A stretch of DNA of 19,324 nt from JAKAGZ01 sp964412105 (GTDB taxonomy: Bacteria; Bacteroidota; Ignavibacteria; Ignavibacteriales; Ignavibacteriaceae), in contig CAYPNM010000051.1 in NCBI GenBank assembly GCA_964412105.1, positions 1 through 19,324 of the forward strand, given 5' to 3'. This document shows, piece after piece, positions 8,569 to 15,979 of the stretch. The notes under the pieces were generated by a model, which was not told where the DNA came from, searched no databases, and worked only from the letters and a program-made list of their open reading frames with translations. The position numbers and the translations under genes were made by a program. Every line of letters begins with the position of its first letter. The stretch's first letter is position 1.

Positions 8569-9480
8569 TTATCTATACGCAAAAATCATTGCATAAATTA
8601 TCCATATGATAATACTGAGTCCCAAACTTAAAGCTATCCAGCCAAAGATCTTAATAGCCTTAATAACAATTGGCTGGTAGGGTTCAACAAGATATTTTTC
8701 CAATTCTCCACTTTCAACCAGTTGTCTATATTCGTCCGGTCTGTCAACTTTAAATTCCTCAAGGGATACTCGTCCAGAGAAGATGACTATATCCATTGGA
8801 AATTTTTCAGGACGCAAATGTGTATTAAAAAAATGTACTGTAAATATGAATCCGGTTGCTAATAATGCTTCATCACTGTGAATTATAGTGGCGACATTAA
8901 TAATCCAGCCAGGGAAAATATGTGTTAACGTTTCAGGAATCCATAATGTTAAGCCTGTTGATCCAATTACAAAAATTCCCCAGAATACAGCAAAATAATC
9001 AAATTTCTCCCAATAAGTCCACCTGCCATATGGAGGCCTTTCTCCCATTCCCAGAAACCATTTTACGGAGCCAGTAAAATCCTGCCAGTCTTTTTTATTA
9101 AATAGCATTGAGTCTGGTCCGAACAGCAATTGAAACCAGGTCTTATTCTCTTTCCTTTTCATTTTCACCAAACTGATCAAATGAATAATAAACACTGATA
9201 TCATAACCACAGCCGAGAAACGATGAATATAACGTGCACTTTCAAAACCGCCTAATAAATGTGACAAAATAACCGCCCATCCAGTGTAGGCAAATTTTAG
9301 AGTTAATCCCGTAAAAGCTAAACTGAGGAAACTCAGGATCATGAAAAAATGCAGAACTCGATTTAACCTTGTAAATCTTTGAAATTGCCTGATCTCAGTT
9401 CTCCTGGAATTTGATCCAGAGTTTTTTCCTTTTACACTTTCATCAATTTTCTGTTTGTTATTATCCATTTCATACAGCAT
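8569..9480 (-). CDS. Cytochrome b561/FdnI-like di-haem membrane subunit
   Basis: 303 residues. Four core helices (about 42-62, 85-105, 160-182 and 200-220) carry H44, H86, H100, H201 and H216, matching the haem b and quinone-site pattern of formate dehydrogenase gamma/HydC-type subunits. The THLRPEKFPMD motif follows helix 4. A fifth helix (about 275-300) is extra. The protein aligns with the C-terminal third of the 13-haem fusion protein: the two histidine pairs have the same 14 and 15 spacing, and both have an FPM/YPM tail. The gene is 24 bases after the 19-haem cytochrome gene and in the same reading frame. Together they look like the split form of the fusion. Start is the ATG at 9480; an ATG four codons later is possible. 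No Shine-Dalgarno sequence is seen. Confidence 0.85.
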   Translation of the reverse strand: MLYEMDNNKQKIDESVKGKNSGSNSRRTEIRQFQRFTRLNRVLHFFMILSFLSLAFTGLTLKFAYTGWAVILSHLLGGFESARYIHRFSAVVMISVFIIHLISLVKMKRKENKTWFQLLFGPDSMLFNKKDWQDFTGSVKWFLGMGERPPYGRWTYWEKFDYFAVFWGIFVIGSTGLTLWIPETLTHIFPGWIINVATIIHSDEALLATGFIFTVHFFNTHLRPEKFPMDIVIFSGRVSLEEFKVDRPDEYRQLVESGELEKYLVEPYQPIVIKAIKIFGWIALSLGLSIIIWIIYAMIFAYR

Positions 9481-9504
9481 TATTAAATAAAAATATTATA
9501 ACGT

Positions 9505-11499
9505 TTAGCTTTTTTCATCATCCTTTTCATTATCATCTGCTTCTGTTATATCAGTATTTGAATTTTGTCTTTCTTTTAGTTGCTTACGCCACTGCAATGA
9601 TCTTGGTAACCAAAGGAGGGTATGCATACCTGCAAATAAGAATGTGATTACAAGCAATCCTGTCATGCCTCTGAAGGTCCAGTATAAAATTGGATATTTT
9701 ACAGGATCGTGATGTGTAGCATGAGTGAAATACCCGGCAAATTTCCTTGTAGCGCCTTCGTGACATTTCTGACATGTTTGAACAATGTTTTCGTGGCTTA
9801 CATGTGATTCAGGATTGTCAACAGGCAAAATATCATGAGCTCCGTGACAATCGAAACATTTAGCAGTTTTAGAATATCCCAATTTAGAAACCTGTCCGTG
9901 AAAGGTATCAAAATATGTTTCAGCAATTTTCTCATGGCATCTCCCGCATGTATTCATAATACTTAATCTAAATCCTGAAGCATCTGTCCTAGATATTTCA
10001 TGAGCGGAATGACAATCATTACAAACAGGCAATTGCTTCTTATTATTTTTATCGAAAGTTACAGAATGAACACTTTTGGCAAATTGTTCCTTTATTCCAT
10101 AATGACAGGCTCCGCAAGTTGAAGCAATATTATTTCTGTTTATGCTAGAGTTTGGATCAGTGTGTGGTAGCTCATGGTGAGCAGTGTGACAATCAGTACA
10201 GGTAGCAGTTACGGTCAAACCGCTTTTCAGCAATCCTTTTCCATGTATGCTTTCGGTGTAATTTTCTATTATATCGTGTTCTTTCCCAACGTATCTCACC
10301 GCAGCCGGCTCACCTTTTCGGTGGCATTTACCGCACAGATTAGGGATGTTTGTATGAAAAGTAGGTGATAATGGATTTTTTGTTAATAAAACGTTATGAG
10401 AACCATGACATTCTTCACATGTTGGTGCATTTGGATCATTCTTTGCAAACAATTGTCCATGAGTGCTTTCTCTATATTGGTCTCCTTCCGTGGCGTGACA
10501 AATTGAGCAATCAACCTTCGAATTAATCCCTTCGCAAGGCCGAACGTGGGCAGGATTTACGGTATTGTGGCATTGGCTACATGCAATTTTCGAATGAGCG
10601 GAATTCTGCAGAATTATAGCATCTACAAACATCGAACGGCCGTCTTTTGATTTCAAATTTGGCCTGCCGTGGCAGTTTAAGCAATCCTGATTCGCTACGT
10701 TACTTTCATAAATCGGCTGCTGAATTTTATGAGGCGGATGGCAATCATTACAAGCAGGGAGAATATGAGGAGTCTGTTCCCAAAGTTTTCCTTTTATAAT
10801 TTTACGATGTACTGTCTCAATTTCTGAATGGCACTTTGTGCAGGTACCAGCAATATTTTTTCTGGAAATAGTAGATTGAGGATCAGTATGTGGTAAAATC
10901 TTGTGTGGAGAATGGCACGAGACGCAAGTGGCCGCCACAATAAGTCCCTTTTGCAATAATCCTACACCATGCAAACTTTCTGAATAATTTTCCAGGATAT
11001 GATCTTCCGGTATTTTTCTTTGCACCTGAACAGGAGCTCCCTCTTTGTGGCAACTTCCGCATAAGAAAGGGATCTTAATTGGTGCAACAGCAGATTTGAG
11101 ATTGCTCACTTTTATAATATTGTGAGACCCATGGCAGGTTTGACATATTGGTGCTAATGGATCTCCTTTTTCTTCAGCTTTACCATGGATTCCTTCTGAA
11201 TACAAAGTTTGTACATCATCATGGCAGGGAACGCATTGTGCTTTTGCCACATTTTCTTTATGCGGGAAATCAGTTCCTTCTAAATCAGCATGGCATGAAA
11301 CGCAATCCACATCTTTATGAACAGAACTTTTTAATACCTGCTGATCGACAAAAACATTAACCGTCCTTCCATTTATTTGGCCGGTAAGGGTTTTGTCTGA
11401 ATGACACATAAGACAGTCATCATTTGATTGTCCCAGTGCGGGCTGTAGCGAATAAAAAGCTACAAATAAGATAGAAATAACCAGATTACGATAACGCAA
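9505..11499 (-). CDS. 19-haem periplasmic cytochrome c with C-terminal membrane anchor
   Basis: 664 residues from a TTG start with AAGGGG about 10 bases upstream. A signal peptide (residues 1-23) is followed by nineteen CXXCH motifs from C29 to C576. A transmembrane helix (about 606-630) and an acidic cytoplasmic tail end the protein. The first sixteen haems form two tandem eight-haem repeats, and three more haems follow. The N-terminus (QSNDDCLMCHSDKTLT) and the C-terminal helix (YPILYWTFRG and GMHTLLW) match the same parts of the downstream-encoded fusion's soluble half, showing common descent. With the next gene, a cytochrome b561, it probably makes a quinone-linked multihaem complex facing the periplasm. 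The partner and direction of electron flow are unknown. Confidence 0.92.
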   Translation of the reverse strand: MRYRNLVISILFVAFYSLQPALGQSNDDCLMCHSDKTLTGQINGRTVNVFVDQQVLKSSVHKDVDCVSCHADLEGTDFPHKENVAKAQCVPCHDDVQTLYSEGIHGKAEEKGDPLAPICQTCHGSHNIIKVSNLKSAVAPIKIPFLCGSCHKEGAPVQVQRKIPEDHILENYSESLHGVGLLQKGLIVAATCVSCHSPHKILPHTDPQSTISRKNIAGTCTKCHSEIETVHRKIIKGKLWEQTPHILPACNDCHPPHKIQQPIYESNVANQDCLNCHGRPNLKSKDGRSMFVDAIILQNSAHSKIACSQCHNTVNPAHVRPCEGINSKVDCSICHATEGDQYRESTHGQLFAKNDPNAPTCEECHGSHNVLLTKNPLSPTFHTNIPNLCGKCHRKGEPAAVRYVGKEHDIIENYTESIHGKGLLKSGLTVTATCTDCHTAHHELPHTDPNSSINRNNIASTCGACHYGIKEQFAKSVHSVTFDKNNKKQLPVCNDCHSAHEISRTDASGFRLSIMNTCGRCHEKIAETYFDTFHGQVSKLGYSKTAKCFDCHGAHDILPVDNPESHVSHENIVQTCQKCHEGATRKFAGYFTHATHHDPVKYPILYWTFRGMTGLLVITFLFAGMHTLLWLPRSLQWRKQLKERQNSNTDITEADDNEKDDEKS
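9994..11415 (-). repeat. Tandem duplication of an eight-haem module in the 19-haem cytochrome
   Basis: Module A covers residues 29-260 (bases 10720-11415) and module B residues 273-502 (bases 9994-10683). First cysteines are at 29, 66, 89, 119, 147, 192, 220, 250 and at 273, 307, 331, 361, 389, 434, 462, 493. The gaps between haems are nearly the same: 37/34, 23/24, 30/30, 28/28, 45/45, 28/28 and 30/31. Matching text includes CHGSHN, then (S/T)ES(L/I)HG(V/K)GLL, then LPHTDP(Q/N)S. Confidence 0.9.
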
Positions 11500-11605
11500 A
11501 TTTTAGACCCCTTTTTATATAATCATTTCGGCTGTTTATAAGACCTAAAATGATAGATTTATTTTCTTAATCAGGATTATATCAATAAATTGTTATAAAA
11601 ATTAT

Positions 11606-13759
11606 TTACTTTTTTCCTTCTTCCGGATTTTGATTTTTGATTCTTTCCAACTCTGCTGGATGTTCTTCCGCCATTTCCTCTTCGGTAAGATAACCAGTAA
11701 ACCAAGATGTATTCATTGGATAGACATCCGGATTAAAAATAATAAAGTAAAAATGCCATACTATTATTGCCAGAGTAGCAAGCCAGGCTTCGTAATAATG
11801 AATTGTTCTTGCAATGTCCCAACCAAGCTTTGTAAACAATCCAATAAATAATGTGTAGTAAAACCACATAACAAGACCGGTGACTGACATAACTATTGTT
11901 CCCCATATCAACGCCCAATATTCAGCCTTTTCTACATAACTAAATCGATCGAGTTTAGGTTTAGTTTTTGAAAACCCTAAATTAAATTTGGCTACTCCGA
12001 TAGCATCGTATAAATCTTGCCGTTTTGGAAGTATATCCTTGAATAATTGTTTGCCCCTTTCCGTAAAGGATATATAGTAAATATGGTATAAGCTAACCAG
12101 AATCATAACTACGGCTGCTATTCGATGAAGCAAGCTTCTAAATTGAAAAACATTTTCACTAAGATCTCGAATATGTGTAACCCACCAAGAATCCGGGAAT
12201 TGAAGCATAAAACCAGTAATTGCCAAGATAATAAAAGTTAATCCAAACAAACTATGTTGAATCCTTTCGTTAACTGACATTCTCAGGTACAATGAATGGC
12301 CTTGTTTTTCGTGAACAAGCATGCCCATTTGTTTCAATTTTTTAATCTTAGCCTTCTTTATAAAGTCAAAAAGATTATGAATGAACATTCCACCAATGAC
12401 CAAGATGATTAAACTGATATAGAGAGCTGCGATCCAATAAAGTATAGGTTCGCTTTTCTCATTCGTTGTAGTAGCATGAATATCTCCTTCTGCGAATTTT
12501 TCATTTGCACCTGGATGACACCTTCCACAAGTCTTTGAGAGATTACCTTTATATACGCTTGACTTTGGATCATTCGCCGGCAATACATCGTGGGCAGTAT
12601 GACAACTAGCACAATTTGCCACTGTAGTTGCCCCGCTTTGCATTGCTAAACCATGATAACTCTCCTTGAAAGTGGTCCACCTGTTTGGATTTAATCCATA
12701 CTTTGCTGATAGGGCCACAGAAGCGTGACATTTTGAACATACTTCTTGAGAAACATTTGCATATGAAGTAGGTGCAGTAGGATTTTTGGGATTCATTATT
12801 GTATGCTCACCATGACAAGTTGTACAAACCGGAGCATCCAGATTGCCCTTTTTAAGTACAGCCACCCCGTGAACGCTTTGCTTATATTCAGCTGCTATTG
12901 AACTGTGACATTTCCCACAAGTATTTGGGACATTAAATTTATTAACAGTAGAAGTGGGATCGCTTGCTGCTTTTACTCTGTGAGCTGTGTGGCAATCAAC
13001 ACAATTCGCAGCTTTTCCATTGCCTCCATTTAATTGGTTACCGTGTATACTCTTTTCATAAGATGCGATAAATCCTGCAGAAGGTGAGGTCCTCGATCGA
13101 ATTTCAGGATTATCAAGATGGCAGGATAAACATAATTTTTCCTGAGCTATCTTAAGTTTTGTGCTATCGATTACTGCATTTGTAGAAACGATTGGGTTTT
13201 GATGGCAAGTGAAACAGTTTGGAGCACCCTTAATTCCCTCTCTTAATCCATTTGCATGTGCAGATGTTTCGAATTCAGCTTTTTTGTCTTTATGACAACT
13301 GCCACAAGCATTAACAATATTAGTTTTATAAAATTTGGATCCTGGAACACTTGGCGAAACTATATTGTGAGTTCCGTGGCAACCCTTGCAATTAACATCG
13401 GGTGTACCGCCTTTGCCGTCGGCCTTTAACATTTGAGGATGAAACTGATGCTTTACAGGGGCATCATTATGACAACTCATACAATTTATAGGTTCAATAT
13501 CTTTTTTGTGAGGAATGTTGTCCGGATCGAAACCAACGTGGCACGAAATACAATTCAATTTTGCGTGCGGTGATTTTTGAAGTACAGCGGCATCAACATA
13601 TAATGAAATTGTTTTACCATTTTTTTTCATGGTAAGAGTATTATCGCTATGGCACATAAGACAATCATCATTAGATTGCGCCTTAGCCAAGTTAGTCAAG
13701 ATAGCAATTGATAAAAAAACTATCAGATAGGTAAGATGAATGGTCTTTTTTGTATACAT
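11606..13759 (-). CDS. CbcL-like fusion: 13-haem cytochrome c plus di-haem cytochrome b561 domain
   Basis: 717 residues from the ATG at 13759; an in-frame TTG five codons earlier is possible. In order: signal peptide (about 1-28), thirteen CXXCH motifs (first cysteines at 33 to 412), a transmembrane helix (about 438-460), a basic linker, then an FdnI/HydC-like four-helix domain. Its likely haem b ligands are H502, H545, H559, H654 and H669. The NPDVYPMN motif and an acidic tail end it. This domain order is that of CbcL of Geobacter, an inner-membrane menaquinol oxidoreductase used for low-potential metal reduction, though CbcL has fewer c haems. It is the first large gene of the operon and a paralogue of the next two genes taken together. 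A function in quinol-linked electron export is an inference. Confidence 0.92.
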   Translation of the reverse strand: MYTKKTIHLTYLIVFLSIAILTNLAKAQSNDDCLMCHSDNTLTMKKNGKTISLYVDAAVLQKSPHAKLNCISCHVGFDPDNIPHKKDIEPINCMSCHNDAPVKHQFHPQMLKADGKGGTPDVNCKGCHGTHNIVSPSVPGSKFYKTNIVNACGSCHKDKKAEFETSAHANGLREGIKGAPNCFTCHQNPIVSTNAVIDSTKLKIAQEKLCLSCHLDNPEIRSRTSPSAGFIASYEKSIHGNQLNGGNGKAANCVDCHTAHRVKAASDPTSTVNKFNVPNTCGKCHSSIAAEYKQSVHGVAVLKKGNLDAPVCTTCHGEHTIMNPKNPTAPTSYANVSQEVCSKCHASVALSAKYGLNPNRWTTFKESYHGLAMQSGATTVANCASCHTAHDVLPANDPKSSVYKGNLSKTCGRCHPGANEKFAEGDIHATTTNEKSEPILYWIAALYISLIILVIGGMFIHNLFDFIKKAKIKKLKQMGMLVHEKQGHSLYLRMSVNERIQHSLFGLTFIILAITGFMLQFPDSWWVTHIRDLSENVFQFRSLLHRIAAVVMILVSLYHIYYISFTERGKQLFKDILPKRQDLYDAIGVAKFNLGFSKTKPKLDRFSYVEKAEYWALIWGTIVMSVTGLVMWFYYTLFIGLFTKLGWDIARTIHYYEAWLATLAIIVWHFYFIIFNPDVYPMNTSWFTGYLTEEEMAEEHPAELERIKNQNPEEGKK

Positions 13760-13828
13760 TTTTTGCAACAGCAATTTTTCCCGGATGAGTGTTTAATTTA
13801 TAACATTAGCTGTTATATATTTTAGCTA

Positions 13829-13906
13829 CTAGGCAAGCGAAAATGCAAACCCGAATAATGCTACAATTACAAAAATGAAAACCAGGTAAGAAATTATGTA
13901 CTTCAT
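13829..13906 (-). CDS. 25-residue membrane peptide, first gene of the cytochrome operon
   Basis: A short open frame encodes MKYIISYLVF and then IFVIVALFGFAFSLA, which is a single hydrophobic helix with one basic residue at the N-terminus. AGGAAA lies 4 bases before the ATG (AGGAAATAAAATG), a better ribosome-binding site than most large genes here have. The gene lies 69 bases before the 13-haem fusion and is preceded by promoter-like sequence. Small single-helix subunits are known in other respiratory complexes (for example CydX and CcoQ), but this peptide resembles none that I recognise. It could be such a subunit, or a leader peptide. Chance cannot be excluded for a frame this short. Confidence 0.55.
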   Translation of the reverse strand: MKYIISYLVFIFVIVALFGFAFSLA

Positions 13907-13955
13907 TTTATTTCCTATTTGTTTGGCAACAATTCATAACTTAGTTCCTGATAAA

Positions 13956-13971
13956 GTCAAACATTATACCA
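13956..13971 (-). promoter_or_regulatory. Possible promoter of the multihaem operon (sigma-54-like, overlapping TATAAT)
   Basis: The minus strand reads TGGTATAATGTTTGAC. It fits the sigma-54 pattern TGGyryrNNNNTTGCW except for GA instead of GC at -12. It would start transcription near 13945, about 39 bases before the small peptide gene. The same stretch holds a perfect TATAAT (13968-13963), but with no good -35 box. A sigma-70-type promoter is therefore the main alternative. An NtrC-type activator gene lies 2 kb upstream, which favours the sigma-54 reading. Confidence 0.35.
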
Positions 13972-14003
13972 TCTCATTTTGGGCAGAAATGGCTAATTTC
14001 CCG

Positions 14004-14029
14004 CAGTTTTGAGCACTTTTTCTCAACTG
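14004..14029 (-). terminator. Weak hairpin after the ParA gene
   Basis: CAGTT-TT-GAG (14004-14013) pairs with CTCAACTG (14022-14029), leaving a two-base bulge and an eight-base loop. It begins about 40 bases past the ParA stop codon and lies before the cytochrome promoter region. No U-run follows on the minus strand, so it may be a regulatory site rather than a terminator. Confidence 0.25.
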
Positions 14030-14068
14030 TAAGAAAGCCTAAAAATAGTAATTCTCAATCATGAAAAG

Positions 14069-14851
14069 CTATTTGGATACCTGATTATGATTCGATTTAT
14101 TAAGCAACTCTGCAGCAAGTTCCAGAAATGCCATAGAACCTTTTGAGGAAGCATCATAATGTAAAGCTGGAATTCTGCTATATGTAGCCTCTGCTAAGGT
14201 AGTATTTTTTGGAATTACCGTTTTAAATAGCAAAGGTTGATGATCTTTTGTAAGTTCATCAAAAACTATTTTGGATATTTTAGTTCTAGGTTCAAACATA
14301 TTAAGCAGTATTCCTTCAATAAAAATCAAGCTATTTCCCTGTCTTTTAATCCATTCAATGTGTTCAAACATTTTTTTGAGTGCATTCAATGAAAAAGTTT
14401 CTGCAATCATCGGCACTATGGCCGAATCTGCTGCAATTAATGCACAGGTAGTTAACCCTCTGAGATAGGGGGGACAATCGATGAGTATAAAGTCATAATT
14501 AAAAATTAAGCCACGAAGAACATACCTAAGCAGCATTTTATTTTCAGCGAGACGATTGAGTCTTTCTTCTTTTACGTATTCATCTAATCTCGATGGAATA
14601 AGGTCAAGGTTTGCAATTTGAGTTGAATGTATTACATCATTTACCGATTTTGTAAAATTAAATATATCAAATACACTGCCCTTCATTTCGGCAGATCCCA
14701 TTCCCAATGCAAATGCGCACGTTCCCATTGGATCAAGATCAACAATTAGCACTTTTTTATCTGCTGCAGCTAAGCTCGCCCCAAGATTTATTGCTGTAGT
14801 GCTTTTGCCAACTCCGCCTTTAGGAATAGCAATTGCTATTATTTTACCCAT
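14069..14851 (-). CDS. ParA/Soj-family (MinD-like) P-loop ATPase, orphan
   Basis: 260 residues. The deviant Walker A motif is PKGGVGKST (K11 signature lysine, K16). Next come LIVDLDPMG (D38, D40) as the A' box and FILIDCPPY as Walker B. Proteins of this family dimerise on ATP binding and position DNA or large complexes at the membrane or nucleoid. No ParB gene or parS-like site is visible next to it, so a chromosome-partition role is not supported by context; positioning of another cargo is possible. It is flanked by 527 bases upstream and 162 bases downstream without other genes, so it is probably its own transcription unit. No Shine-Dalgarno sequence precedes the ATG. Confidence 0.88.
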   Translation of the reverse strand: MGKIIAIAIPKGGVGKSTTAINLGASLAAADKKVLIVDLDPMGTCAFALGMGSAEMKGSVFDIFNFTKSVNDVIHSTQIANLDLIPSRLDEYVKEERLNRLAENKMLLRYVLRGLIFNYDFILIDCPPYLRGLTTCALIAADSAIVPMIAETFSLNALKKMFEHIEWIKRQGNSLIFIEGILLNMFEPRTKISKIVFDELTKDHQPLLFKTVIPKNTTLAEATYSRIPALHYDASSKGSMAFLELAAELLNKSNHNQVSK

Positions 14852-15378
14852 TAATTATTCTTTTAATAATAAATCGAGTACTTAAATTATTTTGGATATC
14901 ATTAAAATTACAAAATCTTTCATAATATTACATAGCGAAAAGTGCTACAAATCATTTTAATACTTTGAGCATAATGCTAATATTCAAAATCACGAAAATA
15001 TTGGTTATTTAAGAATTTTACTTGTTTGACAATAAAATGTTGTACAAAATCATAATTCAAGGGGCCCTTTGCCTGATTTGTGCTAAGTTATTATATTTTA
15101 TAATCTTAAGATCCCTTTAACTGGTAACTTATAATTATCGTTGCCAATTTTGAAGTAAGAATCAAGTAAGACTTTAATATTGCTTTAATTTAAAGTTTCA
15201 TTTTAAGGATTGAAATTGATCTTCATACTTCGATTGTGTTATTATATTAAAGAGGGCCAAAATCTTTCTACAAAGCAGTACGCCGATTTTTCAGAAATAG
15301 TATAAGAATTGATTTTTTGATAAGGTGCTTTAAGCTAAATAGGCCTAAAATTTATTAAGACTTTGGCAGTAGTTTAGA
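14852..15378. other. 527-base AT-rich intergenic region without a recognisable gene
   Basis: I see no convincing open frame and no known RNA here. Notable items are a GC-rich imperfect palindrome AAGGGGCCCTTT (15059-15070), an eight-base direct repeat AAGTAAGA (15153-15160 and 15164-15171), and a TATAAT on the minus strand near 15240. The -24-like TTGGC sequences in it lack a -12 partner. It could hold the ParA promoter and operators. Confidence 0.5.
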
Positions 15379-15741
15379 TCAAATAACCAATGAACTGACC
15401 TTTACTGCAATTTCATTGAGATCGTAAGGTTTGTAGAAAATTGAATTAACTTTCTTTCTAATTTTTTTGTCGAATTCAGAATATTGTTTTTTATAGACGT
15501 ATGTCAGAATAATAGGCAAATTAGAATTCTTGCTTCTTATATTTTCGCATAGATTTTCTATCAATGGTGATGGTTCAGTATCCATTAAAACTAAATCCAC
15601 GTCAGAATTATCTGAAACGCTTTGAACAATTTCCAGATCCGTTGTAGTGGTAATATTATATTTGTCCTGAAGGTACATTAACAAACTTACGCACATATTA
15701 AAATCAGGGCTATAGAAAAGTATTTTTTTAAGATTGTTCAA
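15379..15741 (-). CDS. Stand-alone receiver-like domain protein (degenerate)
   Basis: 120 residues from a TTG start; there is a stop two codons upstream, and the next ATG would delete the first strand of the fold. The receiver pattern is clear: ILFYSPD (strand 1), LVLMD with the phospho-acceptor-like D54, IILTY with T80, and FYKP with K104-P105. The usual acidic pair after strand 1 is replaced by Ser11-Pro12, with only D13 left, so metal binding and phosphorylation may be weak or absent. There is no output domain. It lies 238 bases after the NtrC-type regulator gene, behind a terminator and a sigma-54-like site. It may act as an accessory or decoy partner of the adjacent kinase; this is an inference. 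Confidence 0.75.
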   Translation of the reverse strand: MNNLKKILFYSPDFNMCVSLLMYLQDKYNITTTTDLEIVQSVSDNSDVDLVLMDTEPSPLIENLCENIRSKNSNLPIILTYVYKKQYSEFDKKIRKKVNSIFYKPYDLNEIAVKVSSLVI

Positions 15742-15778
15742 AGGCTATAAAATTATATGATTATTCGTTAAAACATAT

Positions 15779-15797
15779 GTCTATTTATGTGCCAAAG
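15779..15797 (-). promoter_or_regulatory. Sigma-54-like promoter before the receiver gene
   Basis: The minus strand reads CTTTGGCAC, a perfect -24 element, then ATAAATAGAC. GG and GA are 10 bases apart where consensus is GC, so the -12 element is imperfect. Transcription would begin near 15768, about 27 bases before the TTG start. The gene just upstream encodes an NtrC-type activator of sigma-54. Confidence 0.4.
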
Positions 15798-15910
15798 GAG
15801 AGTTGTGAAATTTTAAAGGAGATTGTCAGATATAGGTCTAAAAGTGCTGGAAAAACGAAGAAATTTGATAAAAATATAAATAATAAAGCGATTTTTCTTT
15901 CTCAATAATG

Positions 15911-15934
15911 AAAAACTAAAAGTTCTTCTTTTAG
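15911..15934 (-). terminator. Intrinsic terminator of the kinase/regulator operon
   Basis: On the minus strand CTAAAAG, a five-base loop AAGAA, and CTTTTAG form a perfect 7-bp stem followed at once by TTTTT. It lies about 45 bases past the stop of the NtrC-type gene. The stem is AT-rich, so strength is moderate. Confidence 0.6.
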
Positions 15935-15979
15935 AAAAAGAGAATCGAAAGAAAGTCTACTTATCCCAAAAATCTTAAT

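Noticed and set aside
9411..9647. Open frames on the plus strand opposite the cytochrome genes
   Set aside because: They lie antisense to well-supported genes, lack domains and ribosome-binding sites, and their composition fits shadow frames.
11522..11554. ATCATTT/AAATGAT hairpin between the fusion and the 19-haem gene
   Set aside because: An AT-only 7-bp stem with a 19-base loop and no T-run; too weak to call a terminator.
15059..15070. GC-rich palindrome AAGGGGCCCTTT in the ParA upstream region
   Set aside because: Stands out in AT-rich DNA but has no second copy or fitting position relative to a promoter, so no function can be assigned.
15145..15150. TTGGCA (minus strand) upstream of ParA as a sigma-54 -24 element
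   Set aside because: Again no acceptable -12 element at the right spacing.
15153..15171. Direct repeat AAGTAAGA-ATC-AAGTAAGA
   Set aside because: Only two copies of eight bases; not enough for an iteron, CRISPR or operator array.
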